Made by a program: the position numbers and the translations under genes
Shown here: piece after piece, positions 1-10,085 of the stretch
How positions within the stretch are numbered: position 1 is the first letter of the stretch
Layout: every line of letters starts with the position of its first letter
The notes under the pieces: generated by a model
Seen by the model: the letters and a program-made list of their open reading frames with translations, nothing else
Databases searched by the model: none
Told to the model about the DNA's origin: nothing
Origin: Rhodothermales bacterium
GTDB lineage: Bacteria; Bacteroidota; Rhodothermia; Rhodothermales; UBA10348
NCBI GenBank assembly: GCA_024711125.1
Contig: JANJTM010000043.1
Coordinates: 30,455 to 94,454 of the forward strand
Length of the DNA stretch: 64,000 nt
Reading direction: 5' to 3'

Positions 1-773
1 GCCACGATGCGGCAGCCCTGGTCGCGCAGGAGCTGGGCCGCGATCGAGCCGACGTTTCCGAATCCCTGGACCGCCACCGTAGAGTCGCCGGGACGCATTC
101 CGAGGCGTTCCATCGCGGCGAGCGTCACGGTCATCACGCCCCGGCCGGTGGCTTCGCGTCGTCCGCGGGATCCCCCGAGAATGATGGGCTTGCCGGTGAC
201 CACCGCGTTCTCGGTACGCCTCGAGTGCATCGAGTACGTGTCGAGAATCCATGCCATGATCTGCTCGTTCGTATTCATGTCCGGGGCCGGGATGTCCTTG
301 TCCGGTCCGAACACGTCGATCATGTTGGCGGTGTAGCGACGGGTGAGCCGCTCCAGTTCGCCCGGGCTCATTTCCTTCGGATTGCAGATCACTCCGCCCT
401 TCGCGCCGCCGAACGGCACGTTGACGAGCGCGCATTTCCACGTCATCCACGCCGCGAGGGCTTTCACTTCCTCCAGGTGCACGTCGGGCGCGTAGCGGAT
501 TCCGCCCTTCGACGGGCCCAGGATTTCGTTGTGGATGACCCGGTAGCCCTCGAATACCCGCAGGCGACCGTCGTCCATCACGACCGGAATGGCCGTGATG
601 TGGATACGCGACGGGGTGACGAGGTATTCGTACAGCCCGGGATCCAGCCCGAGGATCTTCGCCGCCACGTCGAAGCGCTCGACCATCGCCTCGAACGGGT
701 TCTCGTTGTCGCGGATGGGTGCGGGTTCCTGGTAGACGGCGCGTTCGTATACGTTGCGCTTGAACGTGGTCAT
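1..773 (-). CDS. gdhA: Glu/Leu/Phe/Val dehydrogenase, probably glutamate dehydrogenase (C-terminus outside the window)
   Basis: Reads leftward from an ATG at 773 and runs off the window edge, so only about 257 residues are seen. The protein begins [13 protein letters not shown] and contains the catalytic-lysine signature PFGGAKGG of the Glu/Leu/Phe/Val dehydrogenase superfamily. The Rossmann motif GFGNVGS lies near the truncated end. The family reversibly deaminates an amino acid to its 2-oxo acid with NAD(P). Length and motif order fit glutamate dehydrogenase best, but leucine or phenylalanine dehydrogenase cannot be excluded without the C-terminus. It is divergent from the rRNA-methyltransferase-like gene. 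Together with alanine dehydrogenase and the hut genes it makes the left end an amino-acid deamination block. Confidence 0.9.
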   Translation of the reverse strand, partial: MTTFKRNVYERAVYQEPAPIRDNENPFEAMVERFDVAAKILGLDPGLYEYLVTPSRIHITAIPVVMDDGRLRVFEGYRVIHNEILGPSKGGIRYAPDVHLEEVKALAAWMTWKCALVNVPFGGAKGGVICNPKEMSPGELERLTRRYTANMIDVFGPDKDIPAPDMNTNEQIMAWILDTYSMHSRRTENAVVTGKPIILGGSRGRREATGRGVMTVTLAAMERLGMRPGDSTVAVQGFGNVGSIAAQLLRDQGCRIV

Positions 774-866
774 CGGGGGCTGCGGCCGCGAAGGCCGCGC
801 GACGGGTGGATCACTGGAGACGGGGAGGTTCCCGGAGGGCCGACACGGCCGTCTTCGACGGGCGCG

Positions 867-873
867 TATCTTG
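867..873 (+). promoter_or_regulatory. Possible -7 element (TATCTTG) upstream of the TrmH-family gene
   Basis: TATCTTG in the 181-bp divergent gap matches the TAnnTT(T)G core of Bacteroidota-type -7 elements. It lies about 80 bases before the ATG of the methyltransferase. No convincing TTG is seen 20-22 bases upstream, so support is weak. Confidence 0.25.
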
Positions 874-954
874 CGCCCCGTGGTCGGAAAGTACCGCCTC
901 CCGGCGTCGGGCGCGAGGGGGCGCGATTCGAATCTTCGCCTGCCGGGCACCCCC

Positions 955-1737
955 ATGAACCCGCTGACCGATCGACGTCGCAAGGAGATCGCCTCCCTGG
1001 CGCGCCGCAAGGGCCGCGACGAACTGGGACAGTTCGTGCTCGAGGGCGTGCGCGCGGTCGATGCGGCGCTGCAGGCCGGAGCGCCCCTCGTGGACTGCGT
1101 CGTGGACGCGGACCGGGTCGTGGAACCGGCGATCGCGGGCCTGCTGCGGCGCCTGGGATGCCCCGTATACGCGGTCCCGGGACACGTGCTCGCGCGGCTG
1201 GCCGACGTCGAACAGCCCCAGGGCGTGCTCGCGGCGTGTCCCATTCCGCCCGGGGTCGATGGACCGGTTCCGGGCGGCGTCCCGGTGCTGGCGCTCGACG
1301 GGGTGCAGGATCCGGGCAACGTGGGCACCATCCTGCGGAGCGCGGCCTGGTTCGGCTGCCGCACCGTGGTCGCGGGGGGCGGAACGGCCGACGTCTACGG
1401 GCCGAAGGTCGTGCGGTCGAGCATGGGCGCCCTGTTCGACCTGGACGTGCGCCGCGCGGCCGACCTGGCGGCCGCCGTGTCGGCGTTCCGGGACGAAGGA
1501 CGCCCGGTATGGATTGCCGACCTCGATGGCGAACCGCTCGCGCGTTGGTCGCCCGGTTCCGGAGCCGTGCTCGTACTCGGATCCGAAGCGAACGGCGTTT
1601 CCGCCGGCGTGTCGCGCGCGTCCACCGGCCGGGTGACGATTCCGGGAGCGGTCGGCGTGCGCGGTACCGAGTCGCTGAACGTATCGGCCGCCGCCGCCGT
1701 TCTCCTGTACGCCTGGCTCGGCGGCGGGGCGGCGTGA
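955..1737 (+). CDS. TrmH/SpoU-family RNA 2'-O-ribose methyltransferase
   Basis: A 260-residue SPOUT methyltransferase that transfers a methyl group from S-adenosylmethionine to a ribose 2'-OH in rRNA or tRNA. The N-terminal part (about residues 1-95) resembles the L30e-like substrate-binding domain, with the typical opening [17 protein letters not shown]. The three SPOUT motifs follow: [27 protein letters not shown] and [14 protein letters not shown], which form the trefoil knot and cofactor pocket. The ATG at 955 is chosen because homologues begin just before the L30e-like segment; an upstream extension starting at 754 would overlap gdhA on the other strand. The exact target nucleotide cannot be read from sequence. 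It stands alone between the divergent gdhA and ald. Confidence 0.88.
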   Translation: MNPLTDRRRKEIASLARRKGRDELGQFVLEGVRAVDAALQAGAPLVDCVVDADRVVEPAIAGLLRRLGCPVYAVPGHVLARLADVEQPQGVLAACPIPPGVDGPVPGGVPVLALDGVQDPGNVGTILRSAAWFGCRTVVAGGGTADVYGPKVVRSSMGALFDLDVRRAADLAAAVSAFRDEGRPVWIADLDGEPLARWSPGSGAVLVLGSEANGVSAGVSRASTGRVTIPGAVGVRGTESLNVSAAAAVLLYAWLGGGAA

Positions 1738-1859
1738 CGGGAGCCGCCGTCCGGGTACCGTACGCTTTCCTGCGTCGCGGGGTGGCTTGACAGGCCGGTT
1801 TTTCTGAACTTGCCCGCTCGCGCCGATCGGGCGCGCACGGAACAAGACGAGATCTCGGC

Positions 1860-3080
1860 ATGGAAGTGCCGGCCCTGCAGGGAACCGCCATCGAGCGTGG
1901 GCTGCTCACGATGGAAAAGCGAGCCCTCGTGGGCGAGCGTCACCGCTCGTTCCGCATCGGCGTGCCCCGCGAACTGTCGAACGAGGAGCGCCGCGTCGCG
2001 CTCTCCCCGGCAGGCGTGCAGACGCTGGTGGCCAACGGGCACGAGGTGTTCGTGGAGGCCACCGCCGGCGAGCAGGCCAACTTCCAGGACCGCGAGTATT
2101 CCGACGTGGGAGCGGGCATCGTCGCCGACGCCGCCGACCTGTATTCCCGCAGCGAGCTCGTGGTCAAGGTCGGACCGCCGTCGGAGGAGGAGTGGCCGTT
2201 CCTGCAGGAGAAGCAGACCCTCGTGTCGGCCCTCCACCTGGGCGGCACGCGACCGGATTTCCTGCGTCGGCTGATGGACCTCGGCATCACGGGCATCGGC
2301 TTCGAGTTCATCCGCGACTCGGACGGCTCGCTGCCCATCGTGCGCATGATGCACGAGATCATGGGGTCCATGGCCGTCCAGATCGCGGCACGCTACCTCG
2401 AGTCGGGCGCGGGCGGAAAGGGGGTCATGCTGGGCGGAATCTCCGGCGTGCCGCCCTCGACGGTCGTCATCCTGGGCGCCGGCGTCGTCGGGGAATGGGC
2501 GGCCCGCACGGCGCTGGGCTTCGGCGCGCACGTCATCGTGCTGGACAACGACCTCGGTGCGCTGCGCGTCATGGAACACTACCTCGATCGCCGCATCACG
2601 ACCGCGATGGCGACCGAGCAGTACATCCGGCAGGCCGTGAGCCGCGCCGACGTGGTCATCGGGGCCATGATGGCCGCCGGCCAGCGGGCGCCCGTGATGG
2701 TGACCGAGGACATGGTGATGGCCATGCGCGCCGGCTCGGTGATCGTGGACGCGGTCATCGACCAGGGCGGCTGTATCGAGACGAGCCGGGCGACGACCCA
2801 TTCCGAACCGACGTTCGTCGCGCACGGCGTAATCCACTACTGCATCCCGAACATGCCGTCCAACGCGGCGCGCACGGCGACCTTCGCGCTCACGAACGTG
2901 CTCGTGCCGTACCTGCTGAAGATCGGCGAGGCCGGCTCGATCAACGAGGCGCTCTGGCGCGACGTGGGGCTACGAAGCGGCACGTACGTCTACCGGCGTC
3001 ACCTCACGAAGAAGAGCCTTGCCACGATGTTCGGAATGCCGCACCGCGACATCGAGTTGCTCATCGCGTCGGGAATCTGA
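1860..3080 (+). CDS. ald: Alanine dehydrogenase / PNT family
   Basis: A 406-residue member of the alanine dehydrogenase-transhydrogenase family, which oxidises L-alanine to pyruvate, ammonia and NADH. The N-terminal catalytic half has GVPRELSNEERRVALSP and the conserved KVGPPSEEEW segment. The Rossmann site is VILGAGVVGEWAA, followed by the signatures VDAVIDQGG and PNMPSNAARTAT. At 406 aa it is longer than the usual 370 or so. The first 17-30 residues may be non-coding, since an internal ATG at 1911 would give a more typical length. With gdhA and hutUHI nearby, a role in amino-acid catabolism is likely. Single gene, with gaps of about 100-120 bases on both sides. Confidence 0.88.
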   Translation: MEVPALQGTAIERGLLTMEKRALVGERHRSFRIGVPRELSNEERRVALSPAGVQTLVANGHEVFVEATAGEQANFQDREYSDVGAGIVADAADLYSRSELVVKVGPPSEEEWPFLQEKQTLVSALHLGGTRPDFLRRLMDLGITGIGFEFIRDSDGSLPIVRMMHEIMGSMAVQIAARYLESGAGGKGVMLGGISGVPPSTVVILGAGVVGEWAARTALGFGAHVIVLDNDLGALRVMEHYLDRRITTAMATEQYIRQAVSRADVVIGAMMAAGQRAPVMVTEDMVMAMRAGSVIVDAVIDQGGCIETSRATTHSEPTFVAHGVIHYCIPNMPSNAARTATFALTNVLVPYLLKIGEAGSINEALWRDVGLRSGTYVYRRHLTKKSLATMFGMPHRDIELLIASGI

Positions 3081-3177
3081 ACGTCAGCCGGCCCCGTGCG
3101 GCGCGTATTTTCCGGGACGGGCCCGATGCGATGGAAGCCGGGCCCGGATCCGCCCTGTCCCACCTGCCGTCGTGACG

Positions 3178-3798
3178 ATGGAACTCACGTTCGAAGAAAT
3201 CCGCGTCCTGGGAGCGCTCGTCGAGAAGGAACTCGCGACGCCCGAATACTACCCGATGACGGTGAACGGCCTGGTGGCGGCGTGCAACCAGAAGACCGGC
3301 CGCGACCCGGTCACCGAATTCGACGACGAGACCGTGCAGGCGGCCCTGGACGGCCTGTACCGGAAACGGCTGGTAGGCCAGGTGACCGGCTCCGGCTCCC
3401 GGGCGGTGAAGTACCGGCACACGCTGGCCGAGACGCTCCAGCTCGACCGCCCCCGCCGCGCGGTGCTAGGCCTGCTCATGCTGCGGGGCCCGCAGACCGC
3501 CGGCGAGTTGCGGTCCCGCTCGGGCCGCCTGTTCGAGTTCGAGTCCGTCGAGTCGGTCGAGGCCGTGCTCGCCGATCTCGCGGCCCGCGAGGAACCGCTG
3601 GCCATCCAGCTCGAGCGCCGCCCCGGCCAGAAGGAAGCCCGGTGCGCGCACCTGTTCGCCGGGGTGCCGGAACCCGGCGAGGAGCCGCCCGCGCCCGTGG
3701 AGCGCGCCGGTCGCCTGGAATCGGAGATCGAGGCGCTTCGCGCCGAACTGGCGGCACTGAGGAGCGAATTCGAGGCCTTCAAGGCCACTTTCGAGTGA
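3178..3798 (+). CDS. yceH: YceH-family protein (DUF480, winged-helix)
   Basis: A 206-residue UPF0502/YceH protein. The N-terminus [16 protein letters not shown] followed by [19 protein letters not shown] is the family signature. Two winged-helix units are expected across residues 5-165, and a short coiled coil ([20 protein letters not shown]) ends the protein. The function of the family is not established; the fold suggests nucleic-acid binding. The ATG at 3178 directly precedes the conserved start; longer frames upstream are not conserved. Four bases separate its stop from hutU, so it probably shares the hut transcript. A -7-like TATTTTC lies about 70 bases upstream. Confidence 0.85.
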   Translation: MELTFEEIRVLGALVEKELATPEYYPMTVNGLVAACNQKTGRDPVTEFDDETVQAALDGLYRKRLVGQVTGSGSRAVKYRHTLAETLQLDRPRRAVLGLLMLRGPQTAGELRSRSGRLFEFESVESVEAVLADLAAREEPLAIQLERRPGQKEARCAHLFAGVPEPGEEPPAPVERAGRLESEIEALRAELAALRSEFEAFKATFE

Positions 3799-3802
3799 TC
3801 CG

Positions 3803-5470
3803 ATGGAACCCCTGACCCGCGCGCCGATCCACGCACCGACCGGTACGACCCTGTCCTGCCGGGGCTGGCACCAGGAGGCCGCGCTGCGCCTGTTGATGAA
3901 CAACCTCGATCCGGCGGTGGCCGAACGCCCGGACGAGCTGATCGTGTACGGCGGGGGCGGGAAGGCGGCCCGCGACTGGAACGCCTACGCGAAAATCGTC
4001 GAGACGCTGCGCCGGCTCGGCAACGACGAGACCCTGCTCGTGCAGAGCGGAAAGCCCGTGGGCGTCTTCCGCACGCACGAGGAAGCCCCGCGGGTGCTCA
4101 TCGCGAACGCGCACCTCGTGCCCCGTTGGGCCACGATCGACGAATTCCGGCGGCTCGACGCGCTCGGGCTCACGATGTACGGCCAGATGACGGCCGGTTC
4201 GTGGATCTACATCGGAACGCAGGGCATCCTGCAGGGCACCTACGAGACCTTCGCCGAATGCGCGAACCAGCATTTCGGCGGTTCGATGGAAGGGCGCCTG
4301 GTCGTCACGGCCGGGCTCGGGGGCATGGGCGGCGCCCAGCCGCTCGCGGTGACGCTCAACGGGGGCGTCGTGCTGGCGGTCGAGGTCGACCCCGCCCGCA
4401 TCCGGCGCCGCGTCGACACCGGGTACTGCGACGAATACTGTGACGACCTCGACGACGCGATCGAGCGGGTGATGGGGGCGAAGGAACGTCGGGAAGCCCT
4501 CTCGGTGGGGCTGGTCGGAAACATCGCCGACGTGCTGCCCGAGATCGTTCGCCGCGGCATCGTGCCCGACGCGCTCACCGACCAGACGTCGGCCCACGAC
4601 CTCCGCCTCGGGTACGTACCTGCCGGCCACGACGTGGAAACGGCCGCCGCCTTCCGCCGTCGGGATCCCGGCGGGTATGACGAGGCCGTGCTGGACTCCA
4701 TGGTCGTCCACGTGGAAGCGATGATGGAACTGCAGCGCAGGGGAGCCGTGACGTTCGATTACGGCAACAACCTGCGCGGACAGGTCGCCGACCGCCGGGG
4801 CATGCACGAGGCGTTCGACATCCCGGGGTTTGTACCCGAATTCATCCGCCCGTTGTTCTGCAAGGGCTCGGGGCCGTTCCGCTGGGTCGCCCTTTCGGGG
4901 GATCCGAACGACATCGCGGTGACCGACCGGGCGGTACTCGAGACGTTTCCGCACAAGGAAGCGCTCGCGCGCTGGATCCGGAAGGCCGGAGAGAAGGTCC
5001 AGTTCCAGGGACTCCCGGCCCGCATCTGCTGGCTCGAGTACGGCGAGCGGGCAGAAATGGGGCTGAAGTTCAATTGGCTGGTCAAACACGGCAAGGTCAA
5101 GGCGCCCGTCGTGATAGGACGCGATCACCTGGATTCCGGATCGGTCGCTTCGCCGAACCGGGAGACCGAGGGCATGAAGGACGGTTCGGACGCCATCGCC
5201 GACTGGCCGCTGCTCAACGCCATGCTCAACACGGCCTGCGGCGCCTCGTGGGTGTCGCTGCACCACGGAGGCGGCGTCGGCATCGGGTACTCCATCCACG
5301 CGGGCATGGTCTGCGTGGCCGACGGGACCGACATGGCCGACCGCCGCCTCGAGCGGGTCCTGACCGCGGACCCGGGCACGGGCGTCATGCGGCATGCCGA
5401 TGCCGGGTACCCCGACGCGATCGCCACCGCGCGCGAGCGCGACGTCGATCTGCCCATGATCACGGGGTGA
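3803..5470 (+). CDS. hutU: Urocanate hydratase
   Basis: A 555-residue urocanase, the second enzyme of histidine degradation, converting urocanate to 4-imidazolone-5-propionate with tightly bound NAD+ as electrophile. The opening [22 protein letters not shown], the NAD-binding motif [12 protein letters not shown] and the late signature [12 protein letters not shown] are all present, and the length equals the family norm. It sits four bases after yceH and four bases before hutH, and is followed by hutI. The order U-H-I gives three of the four histidine-to-glutamate steps. No formiminoglutamase (hutG) or HutF/HutG2 gene is in the window, so the last step must be encoded elsewhere. Confidence 0.97.
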   Translation: MEPLTRAPIHAPTGTTLSCRGWHQEAALRLLMNNLDPAVAERPDELIVYGGGGKAARDWNAYAKIVETLRRLGNDETLLVQSGKPVGVFRTHEEAPRVLIANAHLVPRWATIDEFRRLDALGLTMYGQMTAGSWIYIGTQGILQGTYETFAECANQHFGGSMEGRLVVTAGLGGMGGAQPLAVTLNGGVVLAVEVDPARIRRRVDTGYCDEYCDDLDDAIERVMGAKERREALSVGLVGNIADVLPEIVRRGIVPDALTDQTSAHDLRLGYVPAGHDVETAAAFRRRDPGGYDEAVLDSMVVHVEAMMELQRRGAVTFDYGNNLRGQVADRRGMHEAFDIPGFVPEFIRPLFCKGSGPFRWVALSGDPNDIAVTDRAVLETFPHKEALARWIRKAGEKVQFQGLPARICWLEYGERAEMGLKFNWLVKHGKVKAPVVIGRDHLDSGSVASPNRETEGMKDGSDAIADWPLLNAMLNTACGASWVSLHHGGGVGIGYSIHAGMVCVADGTDMADRRLERVLTADPGTGVMRHADAGYPDAIATARERDVDLPMITG

Positions 5471-5474
5471 GCCG

Positions 5475-6956
5475 TTGAACCGCATCCGCATCGCGCACCT
5501 GTACGCCGACCTGGCGGCCAGCGCCGCCGCGCTCCGCTCGGACCCCTCCCGCGTCGAAGCGTCCCGCGCCGCGCTCGAGCGGGCGCTGGCGACCGGGGGC
5601 ACCTTCTACGGAATCAACACGGGGTTCGGAAAGCTGGCCAACCGCCAGATCGCGCCCGAACGGCAGAAGGACCTGCAGCGCAACCTCGTGCTCTCCCACG
5701 CGGTGGGGGTCGGAGATCCGGTTCCGCGCGACATCACCCGGGTCATGCTCGGCCTGAAGCTGCATGCGCTCGGCCTCGGGTATTCGGCGGTGTCGGTGTC
5801 GACGTTCGATCGCCTGCTGACCTTCTTCGAGCGCGATCTCGTGCCCGTCGTGCCGTCCCGCGGCAGCGTCGGGGCGTCGGGCGACCTCGCGCCGCTCGCC
5901 CATCTGTCGCTTCCGCTGCTCGGCCACGGCACGTTCTGGACCGACGGCGGACCCCGTCCGGCCGCCGAGGTGCTCGAGGCCGAGGGGCTCGGGCCCATCG
6001 ACCTGCAGGCCAAGGACGGGCTCGCGCTGCTCAACGGCACGCAGCTCATGGCCGCCTACGGCGCCTGGGTGCTCTGGAAGGCGCTGCGGCTCGAGAAGAT
6101 CGCCGACCTCCTGGCCGCGATGAGCCTCGAGGCGCTCCAGGGCAGCATCCGGCCCTTCGATCCCCGGGTCCACGCCGTGCGCCCCCACCCGGGCCAGTCG
6201 ACGGTCGCCGGCAACGTGCGCTCGCTGCTCGCCGACTCGGAGATCCTCGAGTCGCACCGCAACTGCGGCAAGGTACAGGATCCCTATTGCCTGCGCTGCG
6301 TGCCGCAGGTACACGGCGCGAGCCGGGACGCGCTGGCCTATGCGCGAGGCGTCATGGAAACCGAGGTCAACTCGGTGACCGACAACCCGCTGGTGTTCGA
6401 GGACGAGGTCATCTCGGGCGGAAACTTCCACGGGCAGCCGCTGGCGCTGGCCCTGGATTTCGCGGCCATCGCGCTCGCCGAGTTCGCGAGCATCTCGGAA
6501 CGAAGGATCTACCTGCTGCTGGAGGGACACGACGGGCTGCCCGAGCTCCTGATGCGCGAAACGGGGCTGAACTCGGGGTTCATGATCCCGCAGTACACGG
6601 CCGCGGCCCTGGTCTCGGAGAACAAGGTGCTGTGCCACCCGGCCTCGGTCGACTCGATCCCGACGAGTCTCGGCCAGGAGGATCACGTCTCGATGGGAGC
6701 CATCGGGGCCGTGAAGCTGCTCCAGGTGCTGTCGAACGTCGAACACGTCCTGGCGATCGAACTGATCGCCGCGGCGCAGGCGCTCGACTACCGGGCGCCG
6801 CTGCGGCCCGGACGGGGCGTCGAAGCGGCCCACGGCCGCATCCGGGAACGCATTCCGCACCGGGAGCAGGACTACTTCTTCCAGGAGGATCTCGTGCCCG
6901 CACTGACCCTGGTTCAGGACGGCGGCCTGCTCGACGCCGTTCCCGAAATAGACTGA
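5475..6956 (+). CDS. hutH: Histidine ammonia-lyase
   Basis: A 493-residue histidase that removes ammonia from L-histidine to give urocanate. The Ala-Ser-Gly triad that cyclises to the MIO prosthetic group is at residues 134-136 in SVGASGDLAPLAHL. The early motif YGINTGFGKLA and the later DNPLVFEDE and NFHGQP motifs are intact. The start is a TTG four bases after hutU, giving the normal N-terminus; no ATG fits the conserved length. The very short spacing to hutU and hutI implies one polycistronic message with translational coupling. Confidence 0.97.
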   Translation: MNRIRIAHLYADLAASAAALRSDPSRVEASRAALERALATGGTFYGINTGFGKLANRQIAPERQKDLQRNLVLSHAVGVGDPVPRDITRVMLGLKLHALGLGYSAVSVSTFDRLLTFFERDLVPVVPSRGSVGASGDLAPLAHLSLPLLGHGTFWTDGGPRPAAEVLEAEGLGPIDLQAKDGLALLNGTQLMAAYGAWVLWKALRLEKIADLLAAMSLEALQGSIRPFDPRVHAVRPHPGQSTVAGNVRSLLADSEILESHRNCGKVQDPYCLRCVPQVHGASRDALAYARGVMETEVNSVTDNPLVFEDEVISGGNFHGQPLALALDFAAIALAEFASISERRIYLLLEGHDGLPELLMRETGLNSGFMIPQYTAAALVSENKVLCHPASVDSIPTSLGQEDHVSMGAIGAVKLLQVLSNVEHVLAIELIAAAQALDYRAPLRPGRGVEAAHGRIRERIPHREQDYFFQEDLVPALTLVQDGGLLDAVPEID

Positions 6957-6962
6957 CCGGCC

Positions 6963-8204
6963 GTGCCCGTCCTTCGCCGCATCCCGCGACTCGTCACGTG
7001 CGCCGACCCGGTCGGCCAGGCCGAACTCGGCGAGATGCGGGATGCCGCAGTGGCGTGGCGCCACGGGGTCATCTCGTGGATCGGGCCGGACCGCGCCCTT
7101 CCCGCGGACTTCGCGGGGGAGACGGAATTCGAATGCGACGGAGGGCTCGTGATCCCCGGGCTGGTCGACTGCCACACGCACCTGGCGTTCGGCGGATGGA
7201 GAGCCGACGAATTCGCCCTCCGGTCCCGGGGCGCGACCTACCAGGAGATCGCGGCCGCCGGCGGGGGCATCCGCAGCACGATGCGTCGCACGCGGGAGGC
7301 CACGGAAACCGAGCTCGAAGCCCGGTCTCGCTCGTTCCTCGAAGGCATGCTCCGACTCGGCGTGACGACCGTGGAGGCAAAGTCGGGATACGGGCTGAGC
7401 CTCGCCGACGAGCTGAAGCTGCTCCGGGTGTACCGCACCCTGGACGCCGACGGACCGGTGCCGGTCGTTCCGACGCTCCTGGCGGCGCACGTCGTGCCGC
7501 CGGAATACGCGGCCGACCGGCGGGGTTACGTGGACCTGGTGTGCGGTTCGATCGTGCCGGCGGCGGCCGCAGGAGGCCTGGCCCGATTCTGCGACGTGTT
7601 CGTCGAGGAGGGCGCCTTCACGGCAGACGAGGCCCGGCGCATGCTGCGGGCTGCCGCCAGCCTGGGGCTGCGGCCCAAGCTGCACGTGGATCAGCTCGCC
7701 GACGGAGGCGGTGCCCGGCTGGCGGCCGAGCTCGGCGCGATCAGCGCCGACCACCTGGAGTACACGGGAGAGGACGGGGCGCGGGCCCTGTCGGCGGCCG
7801 GGACCGTCGCCGTGGCCCTTCCGATCGCCTCCCTGTACCTTCGCCAACCTCCCATGCGGGCACGTACGTTCGTGGATGCCGGGTGTGCCGTGGCGGTCGC
7901 GACGGACTTCAACCCCGGTTCGGCCCCGTCGTGGCACCTGCCCCTCGCGTTGACCCTCGCCTGCACGATGAACGGGCTGACCCCGGCCGAGGCGCTCAAG
8001 GGTGCCACCCGGTACGCGGCGCGAGCGATCGGCCTGGAGGACTCCCGCGGGGCGCTGGAGGTCGGCAAGCGCGCCGACCTCGTGGTACTCGACGCGGATT
8101 CGCCGGACGAGTGGTGCTACCACTTCCGCCCGAACGCGGCGCGCGAGGTCTTCGTCGGCGGCTCGCCCGTGCACGACGCGAACCTCGCGGCAACTCGGGC
8201 GTGA
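6963..8204 (+). CDS. hutI: Imidazolonepropionase
   Basis: A 413-residue amidohydrolase that opens 4-imidazolone-5-propionate to N-formimino-L-glutamate, the third step of histidine degradation. Metal-binding and catalytic signatures are visible: DCHTHLAFGG near residue 65, LHVDQLAD in the middle, and ATDFNPGSAP toward the end. The C-terminus EVGKRADLVVLD is typical of the amidohydrolase composite beta domain. GTG start, six bases after hutH. It is the last recognisable hut gene of the operon; the next gene is asparaginase-like instead of hutG. Confidence 0.96.
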   Translation: MPVLRRIPRLVTCADPVGQAELGEMRDAAVAWRHGVISWIGPDRALPADFAGETEFECDGGLVIPGLVDCHTHLAFGGWRADEFALRSRGATYQEIAAAGGGIRSTMRRTREATETELEARSRSFLEGMLRLGVTTVEAKSGYGLSLADELKLLRVYRTLDADGPVPVVPTLLAAHVVPPEYAADRRGYVDLVCGSIVPAAAAGGLARFCDVFVEEGAFTADEARRMLRAAASLGLRPKLHVDQLADGGGARLAAELGAISADHLEYTGEDGARALSAAGTVAVALPIASLYLRQPPMRARTFVDAGCAVAVATDFNPGSAPSWHLPLALTLACTMNGLTPAEALKGATRYAARAIGLEDSRGALEVGKRADLVVLDADSPDEWCYHFRPNAAREVFVGGSPVHDANLAATRA

Positions 8205-8225
8205 TCTCCCCAAACGTGGGCAGAC

Positions 8226-8711
8226 ATGGCGATCCGGATCTTCACGACGGGCGGAACGATCGACAAGGTGTACTTCGACGCGCGCAGCGAGTACGAGGTG
8301 GGGGAGCCGACGATCTCGGGCATCCTGCGCGCCTGCGGAGTGACCGCCGAGTACCGCGTGGAGACGCTGCTGCGCAAGGATTCCCTCGATATGACCGACG
8401 AGGACCGGCGCTTCGTGGCCGACCGTGTCGCCACGTGCGGCGAACCGCGCGTCCTGATCACGCACGGAACCGATACCATGGTGGAGACGGCGCTGGCGCT
8501 GCGTGGACTCGCGGGCCGCACGATCGTGCTCGTCGGTTCGTTGAGCCCGGCCGTATTCCGCCATACGGACGCCGAGTTCAACATCGGCTTCGCGTTCGCC
8601 GCGGTTCAGACGCTGCCCGAAGGCGTCTGGCTCGCCATGAACGGCCGCATCTTCGAACCGGAGCGGGTCGTGAAGAACCGCGAGGCGAACCGGTTCGAGA
8701 GCACGGGCTGA
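8226..8711 (+). CDS. Asparaginase-type N-terminal-domain protein
   Basis: A 161-residue protein equal to the N-terminal domain only of type I/II L-asparaginases, which are usually 320-350 aa. Both catalytic threonine motifs are present: FTTGGTIDK at the start and THGTDTMVETA in the middle. The C-terminal domain that completes substrate binding and tetramer contacts is absent. There is no frameshift: the frame stops cleanly and the next gene starts three bases later. One-domain asparaginase homologues exist in several phyla and their activity is uncertain. It lies 21 bases after hutI, so it could be co-transcribed with histidine catabolism. Confidence 0.82.
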   Translation: MAIRIFTTGGTIDKVYFDARSEYEVGEPTISGILRACGVTAEYRVETLLRKDSLDMTDEDRRFVADRVATCGEPRVLITHGTDTMVETALALRGLAGRTIVLVGSLSPAVFRHTDAEFNIGFAFAAVQTLPEGVWLAMNGRIFEPERVVKNREANRFESTG

Positions 8712-8714
8712 TCC

Positions 8715-10079
8715 GTGCGCGGCGCCACGACTTCGGCGGTGCTGGCGGCCCTCGTCGCGTTCTCCGGAGCGCCCGACCGCCGGACGACGGAAGGCGTCGG
8801 CTATGCGTATCCCGAGGACCCGAGCCACGGAACCCACGAAGAGGTGGCCCTGGTCGGACTGCACGGCGACGGTCTGCGGCTCGACGGTCGGTACGTGCGT
8901 GTGCGCAGTACACGGATCGAGCCGGGCGCGCCCCTGGCGGCCGTCGGCTCCACCCCCGACTTCCGGCACGCACCGGGTCCCGAGGGCCCCGAGCGCTGCA
9001 CCCTGTCGCTCGAGTTCTGCGACCGCTTCGACGCGGTCAACGTTTACTGGCACGTGGATCGCGTCGCGCGGCGCTTCTGGAGGGACCGGATGGGCATAGA
9101 CCCGGATTTCCAGGCCGACGCGGCGGTCCACCTGGCGGGCAACGGTGCGCTCGCCGATCCGGCCCGGCACCTGCTGCAGTTCCGCCTGGGCGATACCTAT
9201 ACGCGCAACGCGGCCCGCGAGGACGATATCATCTACCACGAATATGCCCACCTGGTGGCTGCGCAGCTGGGCTTCGTCGTGGATACGACGTCCACGATTC
9301 CGGCGCGTGCCGTCAGCGAGGGGTTCGCCGATTACTTCGCCGCCACGTTTACCGACGACCCGGGTATCGGAGAGTACTGGAAGGCCTGCACCCCGCGATA
9401 CGAGTGCGTCGGTCCGAGGGACGATCCCGACGTGCGCACCCTGGCGACCGACCCGGTGACCTGGAATTGGCGGGACGGACAGCCGCAGCAGGAGCTCAAG
9501 TACGGCGTCTGCACGCGGTTCGTGGAGACGGACGGCAAGTGCAAGACCATATGGCTCAACACGGCGGCCGTCTACGTGTGGGGCATGATCTGGGGCTCCA
9601 CGTTGTGGGACGTGCGCACGGAACTCGGGGCCGACGTCGCCGACCGACTGGCGGCCGATGCCGTGCGCCGGCTGCGGCCGGCGCGCGCGACGCTCGAAAC
9701 CGCGGCAGGGGCCGTGCTCGCCGCCGATCTCGACCGATACGGAGGAGCCTATCGGGCCGCCCTCGAGCGGGCGTTCGCGGCGCGCGGCATCCTGCCCGAC
9801 CGGGCAGGCTCCGTGGGAGTCGATGTCGGGCCGGATCCGGTCCCGGTGGAGATCCATCCCGATCCCGCGAGCGGTTTCGTCCGGGTCCGGGCCGAGGGTG
9901 TGCGCAGGGCCGAAGCCGTGGACGTCCTGGGACGGGCGCGGGCACTCGTTTTCGAAGCGGAAGGAGCCTTCCTGACTCTCGACGTCTCGTCGCTGCCGGT
10001 CGGCCGGTGGTGGATCCGGCTCTCGGGCGAGGGTGGCATCCCCGTGGCGCCGGCCCGTCCGGTCGTCGTCGTGCGCTGA
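8715..10079 (+). CDS. Secreted zinc metallopeptidase-like protein with T9SS-type C-terminus
   Basis: A 454-residue protein beginning at GTG with a short hydrophobic N-terminus (VLAALVAFSGA). A gluzincin-type zinc motif HEYAH is at residues 175-179, with a plausible third ligand Glu202 in SEGFADYF; this arrangement resembles fungalysin (M36)/M4-like peptidases. Paired cysteines in the catalytic part suggest an exported protein. The last 75 or so residues (VEIHPDPASGFVRV ... SLPVGRWWIRL) match the pattern of T9SS type A sorting domains. The inferred role is an extracellular or surface peptidase, perhaps supplying amino acids to the neighbouring catabolic genes. Substrate unknown. Only three bases separate it from the asparaginase-like gene. 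Confidence 0.7.
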   Translation: MRGATTSAVLAALVAFSGAPDRRTTEGVGYAYPEDPSHGTHEEVALVGLHGDGLRLDGRYVRVRSTRIEPGAPLAAVGSTPDFRHAPGPEGPERCTLSLEFCDRFDAVNVYWHVDRVARRFWRDRMGIDPDFQADAAVHLAGNGALADPARHLLQFRLGDTYTRNAAREDDIIYHEYAHLVAAQLGFVVDTTSTIPARAVSEGFADYFAATFTDDPGIGEYWKACTPRYECVGPRDDPDVRTLATDPVTWNWRDGQPQQELKYGVCTRFVETDGKCKTIWLNTAAVYVWGMIWGSTLWDVRTELGADVADRLAADAVRRLRPARATLETAAGAVLAADLDRYGGAYRAALERAFAARGILPDRAGSVGVDVGPDPVPVEIHPDPASGFVRVRAEGVRRAEAVDVLGRARALVFEAEGAFLTLDVSSLPVGRWWIRLSGEGGIPVAPARPVVVVR

Positions 10080-10085
10080 CCGGCG

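Noticed and set aside
1787..1812. TTGACA upstream of ald as a sigma-70 promoter
   Set aside because: No -10 TATAAT or TAnnTTTG at acceptable spacing; TGAACTTG lies only 15 bases after the TTG.
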